A DNA stretch of 41,863 bases from Verrucomicrobiota bacterium (GTDB lineage Bacteria > Verrucomicrobiota > Lentisphaeria > Oligosphaerales > Oligosphaeraceae). The stretch spans positions 1 to 41,863 of the forward strand of contig JAGVUR010000200.1 in the NCBI GenBank assembly GCA_019136135.1, written 5' to 3'. A program made the position numbers and the translations under genes. The notes beneath the pieces were generated by a model. The model was not told the DNA's origin and did no database searches. It saw nothing but the letters and a program-made list of their open reading frames with translations. This document shows, in pieces, positions 21,818 through 30,522 of this stretch; the stretch's first letter is position 1, and every line of letters starts with the position of its first letter.

Positions 21818-22471
21818 ATGCCCTGGGATTTGGACGAGCTGGCGACACAGTTTGGGAACGCCACCAAGCGCTCCAACGGTAATCCGCTGTTCATGGACCC
21901 GTTTACGGTGCTTGCGGAAGCCCACCTGAATATGGTGATCAAGCACCCCCAAAATGTCATCATCGACCAGGCGTTCAACGTAACGGCGGAATATGTCAAT
22001 CAGCCGACTGATTTCGCATCATTTGGCCACATGGTGATCAACACTCCGAATCGTCCGGAAATCAAGTATCGCCCGTACAACGCTTCTGTGTGGTACGAAG
22101 GCGGACGATCGGGTGATCCGCTGTATTGCGGGACATTTGGGGACAAGCTGCGGTTCACGCCCATCCCGTCTTCCACGGTTTCGACGACCTTCCAATACTA
22201 CACGAAGGTGCCGCATCTGGAATCCGGCGTTGTCGACACCAACTGGCTTCTGACGCTGGCGCCGCAAGTGTACCTGTACGCCATCCTCGCGGAGTGGGCG
22301 GGGTTCGCCGGATCGGACGAGAACGACGCTCAAGAGACGAAGTGGATTTCTAAGCGGGACAAGGCGATCGGGAAGCTGATCCAGCACGGCCGATCCATGG
22401 AATTCGGCGAGGGTGCGCTGGAAATGGTGGTCCTCGGCTCTGGCCGGAACGACATCGACACGCGCGGATAA
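21818..22471 (+). CDS. Head-tail adaptor protein
   Basis: A 217-residue protein with an N-terminal helical part and the stretch FQYYTKVPHLESGVVDTNWL followed by LLTLAPQVYLYAILAEWAGF, typical of phage adaptor/tubular proteins that sit under the portal. It joins portal and tail hub. The gene immediately follows the previous stop and overlaps the next start by one base. Confidence comes from this motif and the order before the tail hub gene. Confidence 0.8.
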   Translation: MPWDLDELATQFGNATKRSNGNPLFMDPFTVLAEAHLNMVIKHPQNVIIDQAFNVTAEYVNQPTDFASFGHMVINTPNRPEIKYRPYNASVWYEGGRSGDPLYCGTFGDKLRFTPIPSSTVSTTFQYYTKVPHLESGVVDTNWLLTLAPQVYLYAILAEWAGFAGSDENDAQETKWISKRDKAIGKLIQHGRSMEFGEGALEMVVLGSGRNDIDTRG

Positions 22472-24615
22472 TGGCTAAGGCTCCCTTCCGCAGTATTCGT
22501 CTTGCTCCCGACGAGCCTCTTTCGTGGCTCTTGAATCCGGGGGTTCTACGCGATGTCGTCAATCTTGTTCCGACGGTCAACAAGACGTATAAAACCTGTT
22601 TCTCGGATCTGATCAATCCCAATGACCCGGCCGGGTGGGTAAGCCAAATCGCTCTAGCATCATTGGGCGTTCCGGTGTACGGGGAAGTAATTCCTCGAAT
22701 CGGGAACAATTCCCCACGGTGTCTGGTCGGCACCAAGGCCAAGAAGATCGCCGAAATCGCTTCAGGCACCGGATGGTTCGATGTATCTCCGGCGGCCTTT
22801 ACTGCCGGTGGCGACGGTGGGTACGATTATTCGTTCGACTCATGGGGAGACAACGTCTACTTCGTGAGTGCCACAGGACACCCGGGCACGAATGGTTCGG
22901 TTCCGTACGTATCAAGTGCTGGTGGGGCTTTTGCGGCCCTTGGCGGTTCGCCGCCCAAAGCTGCCATTCTCGTCGTCCAACAGAATTTTGTCGTCCTCTT
23001 CGACACGAACACTTACGGGCCGGACTCGTGGGTCTGTTCGCCTTTCGGCGCCCCGTCGTCTTCGTGGGCACAAAACTTTGCGACGCAAGCTAATTACGGG
23101 TATATCCGGGCCACGGTAGGGCCGATCACGGCTGCCATCAAATTCGGCGGCCAGATCATCGTTTTCAAAGAAAACTCGATGTATCGGATGACCTATGTGG
23201 GCGGGGATGCCACTTGGGCGACGTCCCTTATCTCGGACCAAGTAGGTTGCCCGTCCCGCCACGGCGTGGTGAATGTGGATGGGGTGCTGTACTTCGTATC
23301 GCAGAATGGCTTCTACCGGTTCGACGGATCTTACCCGGTGGCGATTTCTCCGCAGGTGCGGACCTTCTATCAGGCGCACCTTCAGAATTACGCGGTCCAG
23401 TCAGCCAACTGCCAAGCATTCGCGGATCGGAAAGAAGGTCTGATTCACTGGATGATTCCGTACGGGCAGGATAAGGACGTCGACGTTGTCTTCTCCTACC
23501 AGACGGGAACCGGAGAATGGGGAAAGCTCCTCCACCCGTGGCCGGAAGCCTATGATCGCAGCCCGGCGTCGATCAATAATGCCGGAATCCTCTGTTGGCT
23601 CGGGAATCCTTCCAATGGCTACGAGAGGCTGTTCGGAGACAACTCGATTTCGATGGTGTCCATCGGAACGTATGCTGGAAACTTCTCGCTGAAGAAGCAT
23701 ATTTACGGGAAGCCGTCTTACTGGTCCTCCGGGGTATCATCTATCATCCCATTCCAGTGCCAGAATTATACAAATGTGTGGACGGGGGACATTGGGGATC
23801 AGGAGAATCATTCGAGAATCTACCGGGTTCGCCCGGAAATTGTGAAAGTCGACTACGGCGATGGCGATTTCGCGAATTATTTCTCGTCGTTCAATGCAAG
23901 CTTGGGCATCAAACACAGTATCGCGGACAGGTACAATAAGACTGGTCTGAAGATCACCCTTCAGCCATCCAATACTGCCAACGAATTCACGCTCAAGATC
24001 AAAAAACCTCGCGGTAATTTTGAGGGCGCCGATAATTTGGTGGTAACCGCCAATTCTGGGTTCCGATTCTTCTATCATGTTCTGGCGGGAGTGGCCGGTC
24101 CGTGGACGATGCAACTCGGCCTCCGTGTGGTGTTTACGGATGCGTCTGTGTTCGATGCCACCACGACGGTAACTGATACCAGCCCCCCATTCGGAGCATT
24201 CGGTCCCCATACCATGGTCCAAGGGTTTGCTAGCCTTGCCTCCCAAGCGGGGAAGACTATCGCGAATCTGGAATCGATTTCGATTCTGGTGAAGAATTAT
24301 ACCGGGCCATACACGGAAATCTGGCTCCGACGCATCCATCTGGAAAATACACCGAACGTTCCGACGTGGCATTACTACAATTACGGCCATCCTGCGTTTT
24401 TGGGCATCACCCGGGTCAATCAGGCCAAATTCTTCTATGAAGTGGTCCATGGGGACGGAGTGCCTTACGGCTTTGATACGGAAGAAAAAGTTTTCAACGA
24501 CAGCACAGACAATACGGCTTCTCCGATAGCCGTCGCTGGCCTTCGTATGTTCGGTGGGTACGAAATCGGTGGCCTGTCCGGATTCGGTGGTCCCGGCGGA
24601 ACGAGCCGCAACTAA
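22471..24615 (+). CDS. Tail hub / tail tubular B-like protein
   Basis: A 714-residue protein. The centre contains a beta-propeller-like repeat (GGQIIVFKENSMYRMTYVGG, VGCPSRHGVVNVDGVLYFVS, NGFYRFDG) as in tail hub or nozzle proteins of podoviruses. C-terminal ~250 residues are beta-rich with aromatic repeats. It would form the tail nozzle, closing the DNA channel and giving an attachment site for fibres. It follows the adaptor gene directly. Confidence 0.82.
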   Translation: MAKAPFRSIRLAPDEPLSWLLNPGVLRDVVNLVPTVNKTYKTCFSDLINPNDPAGWVSQIALASLGVPVYGEVIPRIGNNSPRCLVGTKAKKIAEIASGTGWFDVSPAAFTAGGDGGYDYSFDSWGDNVYFVSATGHPGTNGSVPYVSSAGGAFAALGGSPPKAAILVVQQNFVVLFDTNTYGPDSWVCSPFGAPSSSWAQNFATQANYGYIRATVGPITAAIKFGGQIIVFKENSMYRMTYVGGDATWATSLISDQVGCPSRHGVVNVDGVLYFVSQNGFYRFDGSYPVAISPQVRTFYQAHLQNYAVQSANCQAFADRKEGLIHWMIPYGQDKDVDVVFSYQTGTGEWGKLLHPWPEAYDRSPASINNAGILCWLGNPSNGYERLFGDNSISMVSIGTYAGNFSLKKHIYGKPSYWSSGVSSIIPFQCQNYTNVWTGDIGDQENHSRIYRVRPEIVKVDYGDGDFANYFSSFNASLGIKHSIADRYNKTGLKITLQPSNTANEFTLKIKKPRGNFEGADNLVVTANSGFRFFYHVLAGVAGPWTMQLGLRVVFTDASVFDATTTVTDTSPPFGAFGPHTMVQGFASLASQAGKTIANLESISILVKNYTGPYTEIWLRRIHLENTPNVPTWHYYNYGHPAFLGITRVNQAKFFYEVVHGDGVPYGFDTEEKVFNDSTDNTASPIAVAGLRMFGGYEIGGLSGFGGPGGTSRN

Positions 24616-24621
24616 AATGCC

Positions 24622-25155
24622 ATGGCAGAATCCGCCGGCTATGATCCGAATCTACCGATTCCCGATCCGGAAATCGAAAACAGTCTGCTGTCGGACGACG
24701 AGCAGGCGACCCAGTACATCGGGCAGCTTCGGGAACGAATCAACGCGATCTTCACTTCGTTCCACCTGAGGATAAAGGCGCTCGAGGACGACGTGGCCGC
24801 CATTCGACCGATTTACAAGACCGACTCTCTGCCGAACGCGGTAACGACGCTGTTCACGGTTCCCGCGACCATGGATGGCCGGAGGGCGATCTTCGAAATC
24901 ACGTCGATCATTCTAACGAATAGGACGGCCGCCTCACATACTTACACGATTCACATCGTAGCGAATGGTGGCGCCGCCGGGCCTACCAATCTGCAATACA
25001 ACGCTGTTCCCATCGCTGCGGGTGCTACCCACGTTATCGGGGCCGAGGGTGACGCTCCGATTTCCATGGAATCGGGCGACTTCTTGGCCGCTTTCGCCGA
25101 CGCGGCTGCTAGCGTTAATATTGCGGTGTACGGCCGTATCCGGTTGCCCCTATAA
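24622..25155 (+). CDS. Tail-associated protein (fibre base-like)
   Basis: A 177-residue protein: N-terminal helix and coiled coil (YIGQLRERINAIFTSFHLRI, then KALEDDVAAI) followed by a beta-sandwich-like domain (ALFEITSIILTNRTAASHTY-type strands). Such coil-plus-beta proteins often form the base or head of tail fibres. It precedes the adhesin gene and overlaps it by one base. Family not recognised. Confidence 0.7.
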   Translation: MAESAGYDPNLPIPDPEIENSLLSDDEQATQYIGQLRERINAIFTSFHLRIKALEDDVAAIRPIYKTDSLPNAVTTLFTVPATMDGRRAIFEITSIILTNRTAASHTYTIHIVANGGAAGPTNLQYNAVPIAAGATHVIGAEGDAPISMESGDFLAAFADAAASVNIAVYGRIRLPL

Positions 25156-25940
25156 TGGCCCAAGCTATTTTTCCGCCTTCGGGCGGTTTCCGCATCAAGT
25201 ATACCCGGTATACGACGGCGGGAGCGTTCACCCACACCTTCGATCCGAATTGTGTGTTTTATGATCGAATAATTCGCGGCGGGGGCGGTTCCGGATCTTG
25301 TAGTTCAAACGGCGGGGGCGGTGGCGGTGGAGCGTCTGCTCGGATCGTTCATAAGAATCTAAAACCGTTGGGGGCTACGGAAGCAGGAACGATCGGCGCC
25401 GGAGGCGTTGCTGTTAGCATTTCTGGTACCGGTAACGTTGCCGGGAACAATGGCGGCAACACCACGGTAGGCATTGGTGTGAATCTGGCCACTTCTCAAG
25501 GTGGTCTGGGCGGTGCCAGTACCGCCACCCTTGGGACCGGGCGGGATGGCGGCGCAGGGGGAGCCCAATTGTTTCCTGCTACCGGTTCTGCTGCGAACGG
25601 CGGAACCACTAGCGCCGCTCCGGGGTTTTCAATTCCCGGCTATGATTCCCATTCTGACGGGGCTGGAGGCGGGGCTGGTGGCAATGCTTCCGCAGTAGCA
25701 GCGATTACCGGCGGTGGTTGTCCCGGATTCATTCGTGCCGCAAGTGCTGTGAACGGCGGCGATGGAGCCGGATCTGATGAAGGCTATGGCGGCCAAGGTG
25801 GTGCCACGAATACCAACGGGAATGATGCGACTACTCCGGGAAGCGGGGGCGGCGGCGGCGGGCGGCGCACTTCTGGTACCGTGTTTAGTGGCAAGGGTGC
25901 TGACGGCTCCGTGATTTACATCGAGTACTTGTCGGCCTAA
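25155..25940 (+). CDS. Glycine-rich adhesin / receptor-binding protein
   Basis: A 261-residue protein. The N-terminal ~45 residues (FRIKYTRYTTAGAFTHTFDP) look like the assembly part. Residues ~47-255 are packed with Gly runs (GGGGSG, GGGGGGG, GAGGGAGG, GSGGGGGG), like the polyglycine-helix adhesins of phage gp38 type, with variable loops between. The end GSVIYIEYLSA closes the fold. It probably sets host range. There is no chaperone or endopeptidase domain attached. Confidence 0.75.
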   Translation: MAQAIFPPSGGFRIKYTRYTTAGAFTHTFDPNCVFYDRIIRGGGGSGSCSSNGGGGGGGASARIVHKNLKPLGATEAGTIGAGGVAVSISGTGNVAGNNGGNTTVGIGVNLATSQGGLGGASTATLGTGRDGGAGGAQLFPATGSAANGGTTSAAPGFSIPGYDSHSDGAGGGAGGNASAVAAITGGGCPGFIRAASAVNGGDGAGSDEGYGGQGGATNTNGNDATTPGSGGGGGGRRTSGTVFSGKGADGSVIYIEYLSA

Positions 25941-25953
25941 ACGGTCACCTATC

Positions 25954-25983
25954 TTGCGCCGATCCGGCGCGGGGCGCTATAAT
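25954..25983 (+). promoter_or_regulatory. Possible internal promoter before the 25982 gene
   Basis: TTGCGC (25954-25959), 18-base spacer with a GCGCCG/CGGCGC hairpin, and a perfect TATAAT (25978-25983). The TATAAT overlaps the annotated start codon, so a transcript would begin inside the gene. The -35 equals that of the late promoter at 12391. Tentative. Confidence 0.35.
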
Positions 25984-26422
25984 GCGACTAGAGTTTCAGA
26001 TAGTCCCGCGAGAGGAAGTACGGGCCGACTTCCCGGCCTTCCGCCCGTATCTGGCGGAGATTCGGGAAAAGACCAAAGCTCGTTGGGTCCCGGAGGACAT
26101 CTTCGGGGAGATTTCCAACAATACTGCTTTCCTATTCCGGATCGTAGAAGAGGAAAGCGGCAAAGAAATCGGCATCACGGTAGCGCGGTTGGACGTGGAA
26201 CGGCACTCCGGCACGAAGATCATGCTGGCGTACCTCGCGAATGTGGACTTTTGGGACGACTCGGAAGAACCCAATCAATTCGTGCAATTCTACGACGACA
26301 TTGCCAAGAAAGCCGGGTGCGACGTGATCCAATTCGTATCTCCTCGGGCCGGTTGGGCAAAGAAGAAAACCGGCTGTAAGCTCGTGGCCTGCGTCTTCGA
26401 AAGGGAAGTGCCCCGTGGGTAA
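25982..26422 (+). CDS. GNAT-like / T7 gp13-like protein
   Basis: A 146-residue protein ending with FVSPRAGWAKKKTGCKLVAC, similar to the substrate-binding end of GNAT acetyltransferases and of T7 gp13-like internal proteins, which lie at the same place before the internal virion genes. EEESGKEIGITVARLDVE would be the central strands. It probably serves virion assembly rather than small-molecule acetylation. The start lies in a TATAATG sequence and has no normal ribosome site. Confidence 0.6.
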   Translation: MRLEFQIVPREEVRADFPAFRPYLAEIREKTKARWVPEDIFGEISNNTAFLFRIVEEESGKEIGITVARLDVERHSGTKIMLAYLANVDFWDDSEEPNQFVQFYDDIAKKAGCDVIQFVSPRAGWAKKKTGCKLVACVFEREVPRG

Positions 26423-27365
26423 AGACAGCGGAAATTCCGCCACTCAAATCACCGATATCCCGGAGTGGGCACGTCCGTATTCGCGGGCGCTGCTCGACAC
26501 CACGGCGCAGCTTGCCAGCACGCCGTACACGTCTTACCCCGGGATGAAGACGGCCCCCCAAAATGCCGCGCAATTGCAGGCACTTGGGATGACCGCCGGA
26601 ACGGCCCTCTACGGTTCCCCGGACACGAACGCTGCTCGTGGTTCCGTCGTCGGGACGTTGCAGGGCAATTACAGCAATCCGTGGGCGTCGGCGCTGAATC
26701 CGTACATGACCTTGGGCAATCCTCAGCTCACGGACATGATCAATCAGTCGAATGACGCCATCAAGAGTCAATACATGAACGCGACGGCGCCGCAGACGGA
26801 TCAAGCGGCGCAGATGCAGGGCGCGTGGGGCGGCGGCGGATACAACGCTCGAGTCACGGCCAATCAGGAGGCGCTTGCGAAGCAACTGGGGCAGAATACT
26901 TCTAACCTTCTGTTCCAAGATTACTCCAATAAATCCAACCTCACGGAGTCCGCACTCCAGAGGGGCTCTGCCGGGTACGAAGCGGAGCGGGCGCGGCAGA
27001 TGCAGGCCATCCAGTATGGTTTGCAGGGGTCCGGTTTGGACTTCACGGCGGCGCAGAAACTCGGGGCGGCCGGGGATGCGCAAAACACTTACCTGCAGAA
27101 CCTGATCAACGAAGGCGTTTCCGACTTCCAAGCGCAGCAGCAATACCCGTGGCTGCAACTAGACCGCCTCGGTGCTGGCCTCGGGAAGGCGCTCGGCGGA
27201 TCTTCGTCGACGACCGTCACCAACAGTCAGGGCGGGCAACCATCGCTGGTCAGCAACGCCCTCGCAGGCGGGCTTGCCGGGTACGGTCTGAACCAAATGG
27301 GCGCCATGGGCAGCTATGCCCCATGGCTCGGAGCCGGTATCGGCGCAATCTCTTCCTTCTTCTAA
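26415..27365 (+). CDS. Internal virion / ejection-type protein
   Basis: A 316-residue Ala/Gln/Gly-rich protein with GYEAERARQMQAIQYGLQGS and a hydrophobic C-terminus (SNALAGGLAGYGLNQMGAMG, GAGIGAISSFF). Such small-residue-rich, helix-forming proteins are typical of the ejected proteins of podoviruses, which make the channel across the cell envelope. The GTG start overlaps the previous gene by eight bases. Exact function not recognised. Confidence 0.7.
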   Translation: MGKDSGNSATQITDIPEWARPYSRALLDTTAQLASTPYTSYPGMKTAPQNAAQLQALGMTAGTALYGSPDTNAARGSVVGTLQGNYSNPWASALNPYMTLGNPQLTDMINQSNDAIKSQYMNATAPQTDQAAQMQGAWGGGGYNARVTANQEALAKQLGQNTSNLLFQDYSNKSNLTESALQRGSAGYEAERARQMQAIQYGLQGSGLDFTAAQKLGAAGDAQNTYLQNLINEGVSDFQAQQQYPWLQLDRLGAGLGKALGGSSSTTVTNSQGGQPSLVSNALAGGLAGYGLNQMGAMGSYAPWLGAGIGAISSFF

Positions 27366-28064
27366 ATGTCCTGGAAATCCAAAGATTGGCTTAAAGCAAT
27401 CGGGATCCTCGGGGCGACGGCTGCGGCTGTCATGTCCGGGGGCGCCGCTGCTCCTGCTCTGGCGGCCGAAACCGCCGGGGGATTGGCGGCGGGGGCCGGG
27501 GCTGCTGGCGCGGCCGGAGCGGGCGCCGCTGCTCCTGCTCTGGCGGCCGAAACGGCGGGCGCTCTCGGCGCGGCCACGGCTGCCCCCGGGGCCGCAGGAG
27601 CATTCGGGGCAGCTGCGAACGTCGCCCCGTCGACCGCTGGTATCTTGGCGGATCTTGGCGGAATGGGGGGCGCGGCCGGTGCTGCCGCCCCGGGAGCCGC
27701 CCAAGGTGCTGCGGCCGCTTCTCCGGGCCTCCTGAACGCTTCCGACCTCGCCTTCACCGGAAGCAAGCTCTATGACCCGGCCGTGGTCGGCCAGACGACT
27801 CCCATGAGCTTCCAAGGAATGCCGGGGGCAATGGACATGGTCGGGCAGGCTCCGGGAGTGGTGCCCCAAGGTGCCAAGCCGGGGATGCAAGATATGGTGC
27901 GCCTCGCCAACAGCATGCGGGGGCGTCAACAGCAACAGCCGCAAATGATGCGGACGCAGGCGCCGTTCCAACGGCCGCAAGATGAATCGTTCCAAGACCA
28001 GTACAAGCAATATATGAAGCTGGTCGACCCGGTGACCTACAAACTCCTCTACGGGAACGCGTAA
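27366..28064 (+). CDS. Ala/Gly-rich internal virion protein
   Basis: A 232-residue protein. Residues ~10-125 are almost only Ala and Gly with two copies of GAAAPALAAETAG, caused by an exact 33-base repeat (27440-27472 and 27521-27553). The C-terminal ~100 residues are Gln/Met/Pro-rich and end VTYKLLYGNA. A hydrophobic, helix-prone N-terminal half suits membrane insertion on ejection. Starts right after the previous stop. Not recognised. Confidence 0.65.
   Translation: MSWKSKDWLKAIGILGATAAAVMSGGAAAPALAAETAGGLAAGAGAAGAAGAGAAAPALAAETAGALGAATAAPGAAGAFGAAANVAPSTAGILADLGGMGGAAGAAAPGAAQGAAAASPGLLNASDLAFTGSKLYDPAVVGQTTPMSFQGMPGAMDMVGQAPGVVPQGAKPGMQDMVRLANSMRGRQQQQPQMMRTQAPFQRPQDESFQDQYKQYMKLVDPVTYKLLYGNA
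27440..27553. repeat. 33-bp direct repeat in the Ala-rich gene
   Basis: Exact copies at 27440-27472 and 27521-27553, 81 bases apart, both in the same reading frame, so recombination between them would remove 27 codons in frame. Confidence 0.9.
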
Positions 28065-29152
28065 TGGGTACCCTGCTCCAAGACGCACTCGCCCAAGGTT
28101 ACGATGTCGGCCGCATGGGCGGCGTCCTCGGCCTCATGTCGGGGTCGCGCCAATCCTCGGCCAACAATGCGGGGATGGGGGCGCTGACCAACGATCAGCT
28201 TATCCAAGCCTCCCGGCAAGGGGTCCGGACCGCCGACATCGGTACGAATTCCACGTACTGGGACAAGGTCAGGGGGAAGTGGAAGGCCAAGGACGGTTCG
28301 GATTACGTCGCCCCGTTCACGCCGTTCAATTACGGTGCGATGTCGGGCGCTCCGAAGGGCGCCGCGAGCCTGCCTCCGCCGGGAACGGGTGGTGTTGGTG
28401 GCGGTACTCCTTCCCCGGGAACCACCCAACCCCCGCCGGGCGGAGTCGGCCCCGGGGGAGGTACCGGTGGTGGAACAACGTTGCCTCCCCCTCCTCCGGG
28501 AGCAGGCCCCGGTAGCGGCGGAACGGGCGCGCCCCCGATTGGCGGAGGCGGGGCCGTTCCCACTGGTCCGTACAATTTCCCGTACACGGGCGGTACGACG
28601 TTGCCCGGTTACGCTATGAATCCGCTGCAGATGGTGGGGATGGGCCAAACTGGATACGTTCCCGGATTCGCTGGCAACCTCCCTCTGAATTGGTATGCCG
28701 GTTGGCCGGGGCTCAATGCTCCACAGGGTGCCGCGACCAATGGGAGCAGCGGAATTGATACGGCAAAGTTGTACGCGGGCGCCGATCCGACGGTTTCTGC
28801 CATGCGGACGAAGATGGGGGACGAAGCCGGAATGGGCGACCCGAACGAGAATTCCGGCGCCCCCGGGAACCCGGTCAACGTGAAGACGCCGGATGATGAC
28901 ACTTCTCCGTTCCAATGGTCGGTGTGGCAGCCGGGCGCTTACAATCTCCCGACCTATTCACAGGCGTATGGCGGCTACCCGTCTCCTTATGCTGGATTGG
29001 GACACCAGATGTCGGCAGCGATGATGGGGTTCCCGACCCTTGCCTCGCCGTCGTGGTTCAACATGGGCAGTTTCGGCAACAAGGGCCAACAACTGTTCGG
29101 CGGTAGCTACTCCCCCAACCAGTATTTCGGGTCTAACGGGGCGCAGGCGTGA
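28064..29152 (+). CDS. Pro/Gly-rich virion protein
   Basis: A 362-residue protein with a short helical N-terminus (MGTLLQDALAQGYDVGRMGG), a Pro/Gly linker at ~105-165 (PPPPPGAGPGSGGTGAPPIG) and a Tyr/Gly/Pro-rich C-terminal half (TYSQAYGGYPSPYAGLGHQM). Mostly disordered; probably an internal or ejected protein. The start overlaps the previous stop (TAATG). No homology recognised. Confidence 0.65.
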   Translation: MGTLLQDALAQGYDVGRMGGVLGLMSGSRQSSANNAGMGALTNDQLIQASRQGVRTADIGTNSTYWDKVRGKWKAKDGSDYVAPFTPFNYGAMSGAPKGAASLPPPGTGGVGGGTPSPGTTQPPPGGVGPGGGTGGGTTLPPPPPGAGPGSGGTGAPPIGGGGAVPTGPYNFPYTGGTTLPGYAMNPLQMVGMGQTGYVPGFAGNLPLNWYAGWPGLNAPQGAATNGSSGIDTAKLYAGADPTVSAMRTKMGDEAGMGDPNENSGAPGNPVNVKTPDDDTSPFQWSVWQPGAYNLPTYSQAYGGYPSPYAGLGHQMSAAMMGFPTLASPSWFNMGSFGNKGQQLFGGSYSPNQYFGSNGAQA

Positions 29153-30522
29153 ATCTAACTGACACTCCTGATGATGAACTGGTCCGCCAGATGTTGGGCG
29201 GGCCGAACGAAGACGATCGCAAGTACGCCCGAGGAATGGGCGCGCTGGCGGCTGCTCTCAGCCTTGCCGGTCGCCCGTCCAGCGATATCGGTCCTTCGCT
29301 CGCTTATGGCCTGAACGCCTACAGCGGCCAGCTTGCCTCGACCGCCAGCCAGCGGAAGACTGATCTCCAAAATGCTCTGGCAGCGAAGAAGCTGATCAAA
29401 GACGAGTTGCGTACCAAGGATTACGGTCAGTACTTCAAGGACGACGGGATCGACACTTTGGGGCTGGCTCGCCAAGCGGCCATGAACGGGGATACGCAAA
29501 CCCTCGTGCAGGCGATGTCGCTCCACGCCAATATCGACAAGAACAAGAAGAAGACGCCGACGTTCATCCCGAAGGGTGCGCAATATACGTGGGACCCGGA
29601 AAAGGGCACGGCTGTACCGATCGAAGGCATCGTCCCCGGCGGTGATGAAGAGAAGCCCACGAACAACGAGCGCCAGATCAAGGAACTGATGGCGCAGGGG
29701 TACTCCCGCTATGTGGCGGAAGGCGTCGTGTACGGCACCGTCAAGACGCACACGGACGACTCCGGCCAAGTACACTTCTATGATACCCGAGGAATTCTCG
29801 GAGGCGCTGGCCCGGGTGGCCCGGCGACCGTCCCGCCTTCTGGCCCGGCTACTACTATAGCTACCCCCGGAACTCCGAGCGCGCCCGTGGGGCCGTCGTC
29901 CGGTCCGGCGGGTATCCCCGGGGCCGGCGTACCCCCGGTCGGACCCGCCGTCGCGCCGCAGGTCAGCAGGTTCAAGCCCCGGCCTGCGCCGCCGGGTACT
30001 CTCTTCACCATCCCGAGCGGCCGTCAGAGTCAGGCGCTGGACAAGGCTGTTACCGATTTCAGCGCGGCCTACGAGAAGACGAATTACCCGCGAATCTCGC
30101 AGATCTTCTCGGAGTTGGATCGGGAGTTGGCCCCTTACGGCGTCAAGTATGATCCGAATGCCAACGATGGCGAAGGTGCCTACGTCCGTAATCCGAAGGC
30201 CAAGAAGGGCGATATCCCGGGCATGGGTGCGACCTCCGGATTCCCGTCCATCTTCTTGTCGGAGGCCGGTCGGAAGATCGCGTCTCCGATCCAAGAGCTG
30301 ATCAATCAGAAATTGTACGACCTGTCCGGCAAAGCGGTGACCGCGAACGAAATGGAGCGGCAGATGAAAGCTCTTCTCGTTACGCCGGGGGTGCACGACG
30401 AAGATGTCCTTCGCGGTATCGGCCGTCTGCGGCGCCTCTATGAAGGCACAGCGGATCGCATGCGCAAGGGCATTAATCCGGAAATTCTGGAAGAATACCT
30501 GAAACGGCAGAACTTCCAATGA
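29149..30522 (+). CDS. Internal virion / ejection protein
   Basis: A 457-residue protein: helical N-terminus (ARGMGALAAALSLAGRPSSD) related in style to the preceding ejection genes, a Pro/Gly/Ala linker at ~220-270 and a helical C-terminal domain (GRLRRLYEGTADRMRKGINP). It starts with GTG at 29149, overlapping the previous stop. It lies just before the transglycosylase-bearing protein, the place of T7 gp15-like internal core proteins. Function inferred from position. Confidence 0.65.
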   Translation: MNLTDTPDDELVRQMLGGPNEDDRKYARGMGALAAALSLAGRPSSDIGPSLAYGLNAYSGQLASTASQRKTDLQNALAAKKLIKDELRTKDYGQYFKDDGIDTLGLARQAAMNGDTQTLVQAMSLHANIDKNKKKTPTFIPKGAQYTWDPEKGTAVPIEGIVPGGDEEKPTNNERQIKELMAQGYSRYVAEGVVYGTVKTHTDDSGQVHFYDTRGILGGAGPGGPATVPPSGPATTIATPGTPSAPVGPSSGPAGIPGAGVPPVGPAVAPQVSRFKPRPAPPGTLFTIPSGRQSQALDKAVTDFSAAYEKTNYPRISQIFSELDRELAPYGVKYDPNANDGEGAYVRNPKAKKGDIPGMGATSGFPSIFLSEAGRKIASPIQELINQKLYDLSGKAVTANEMERQMKALLVTPGVHDEDVLRGIGRLRRLYEGTADRMRKGINPEILEEYLKRQNFQ

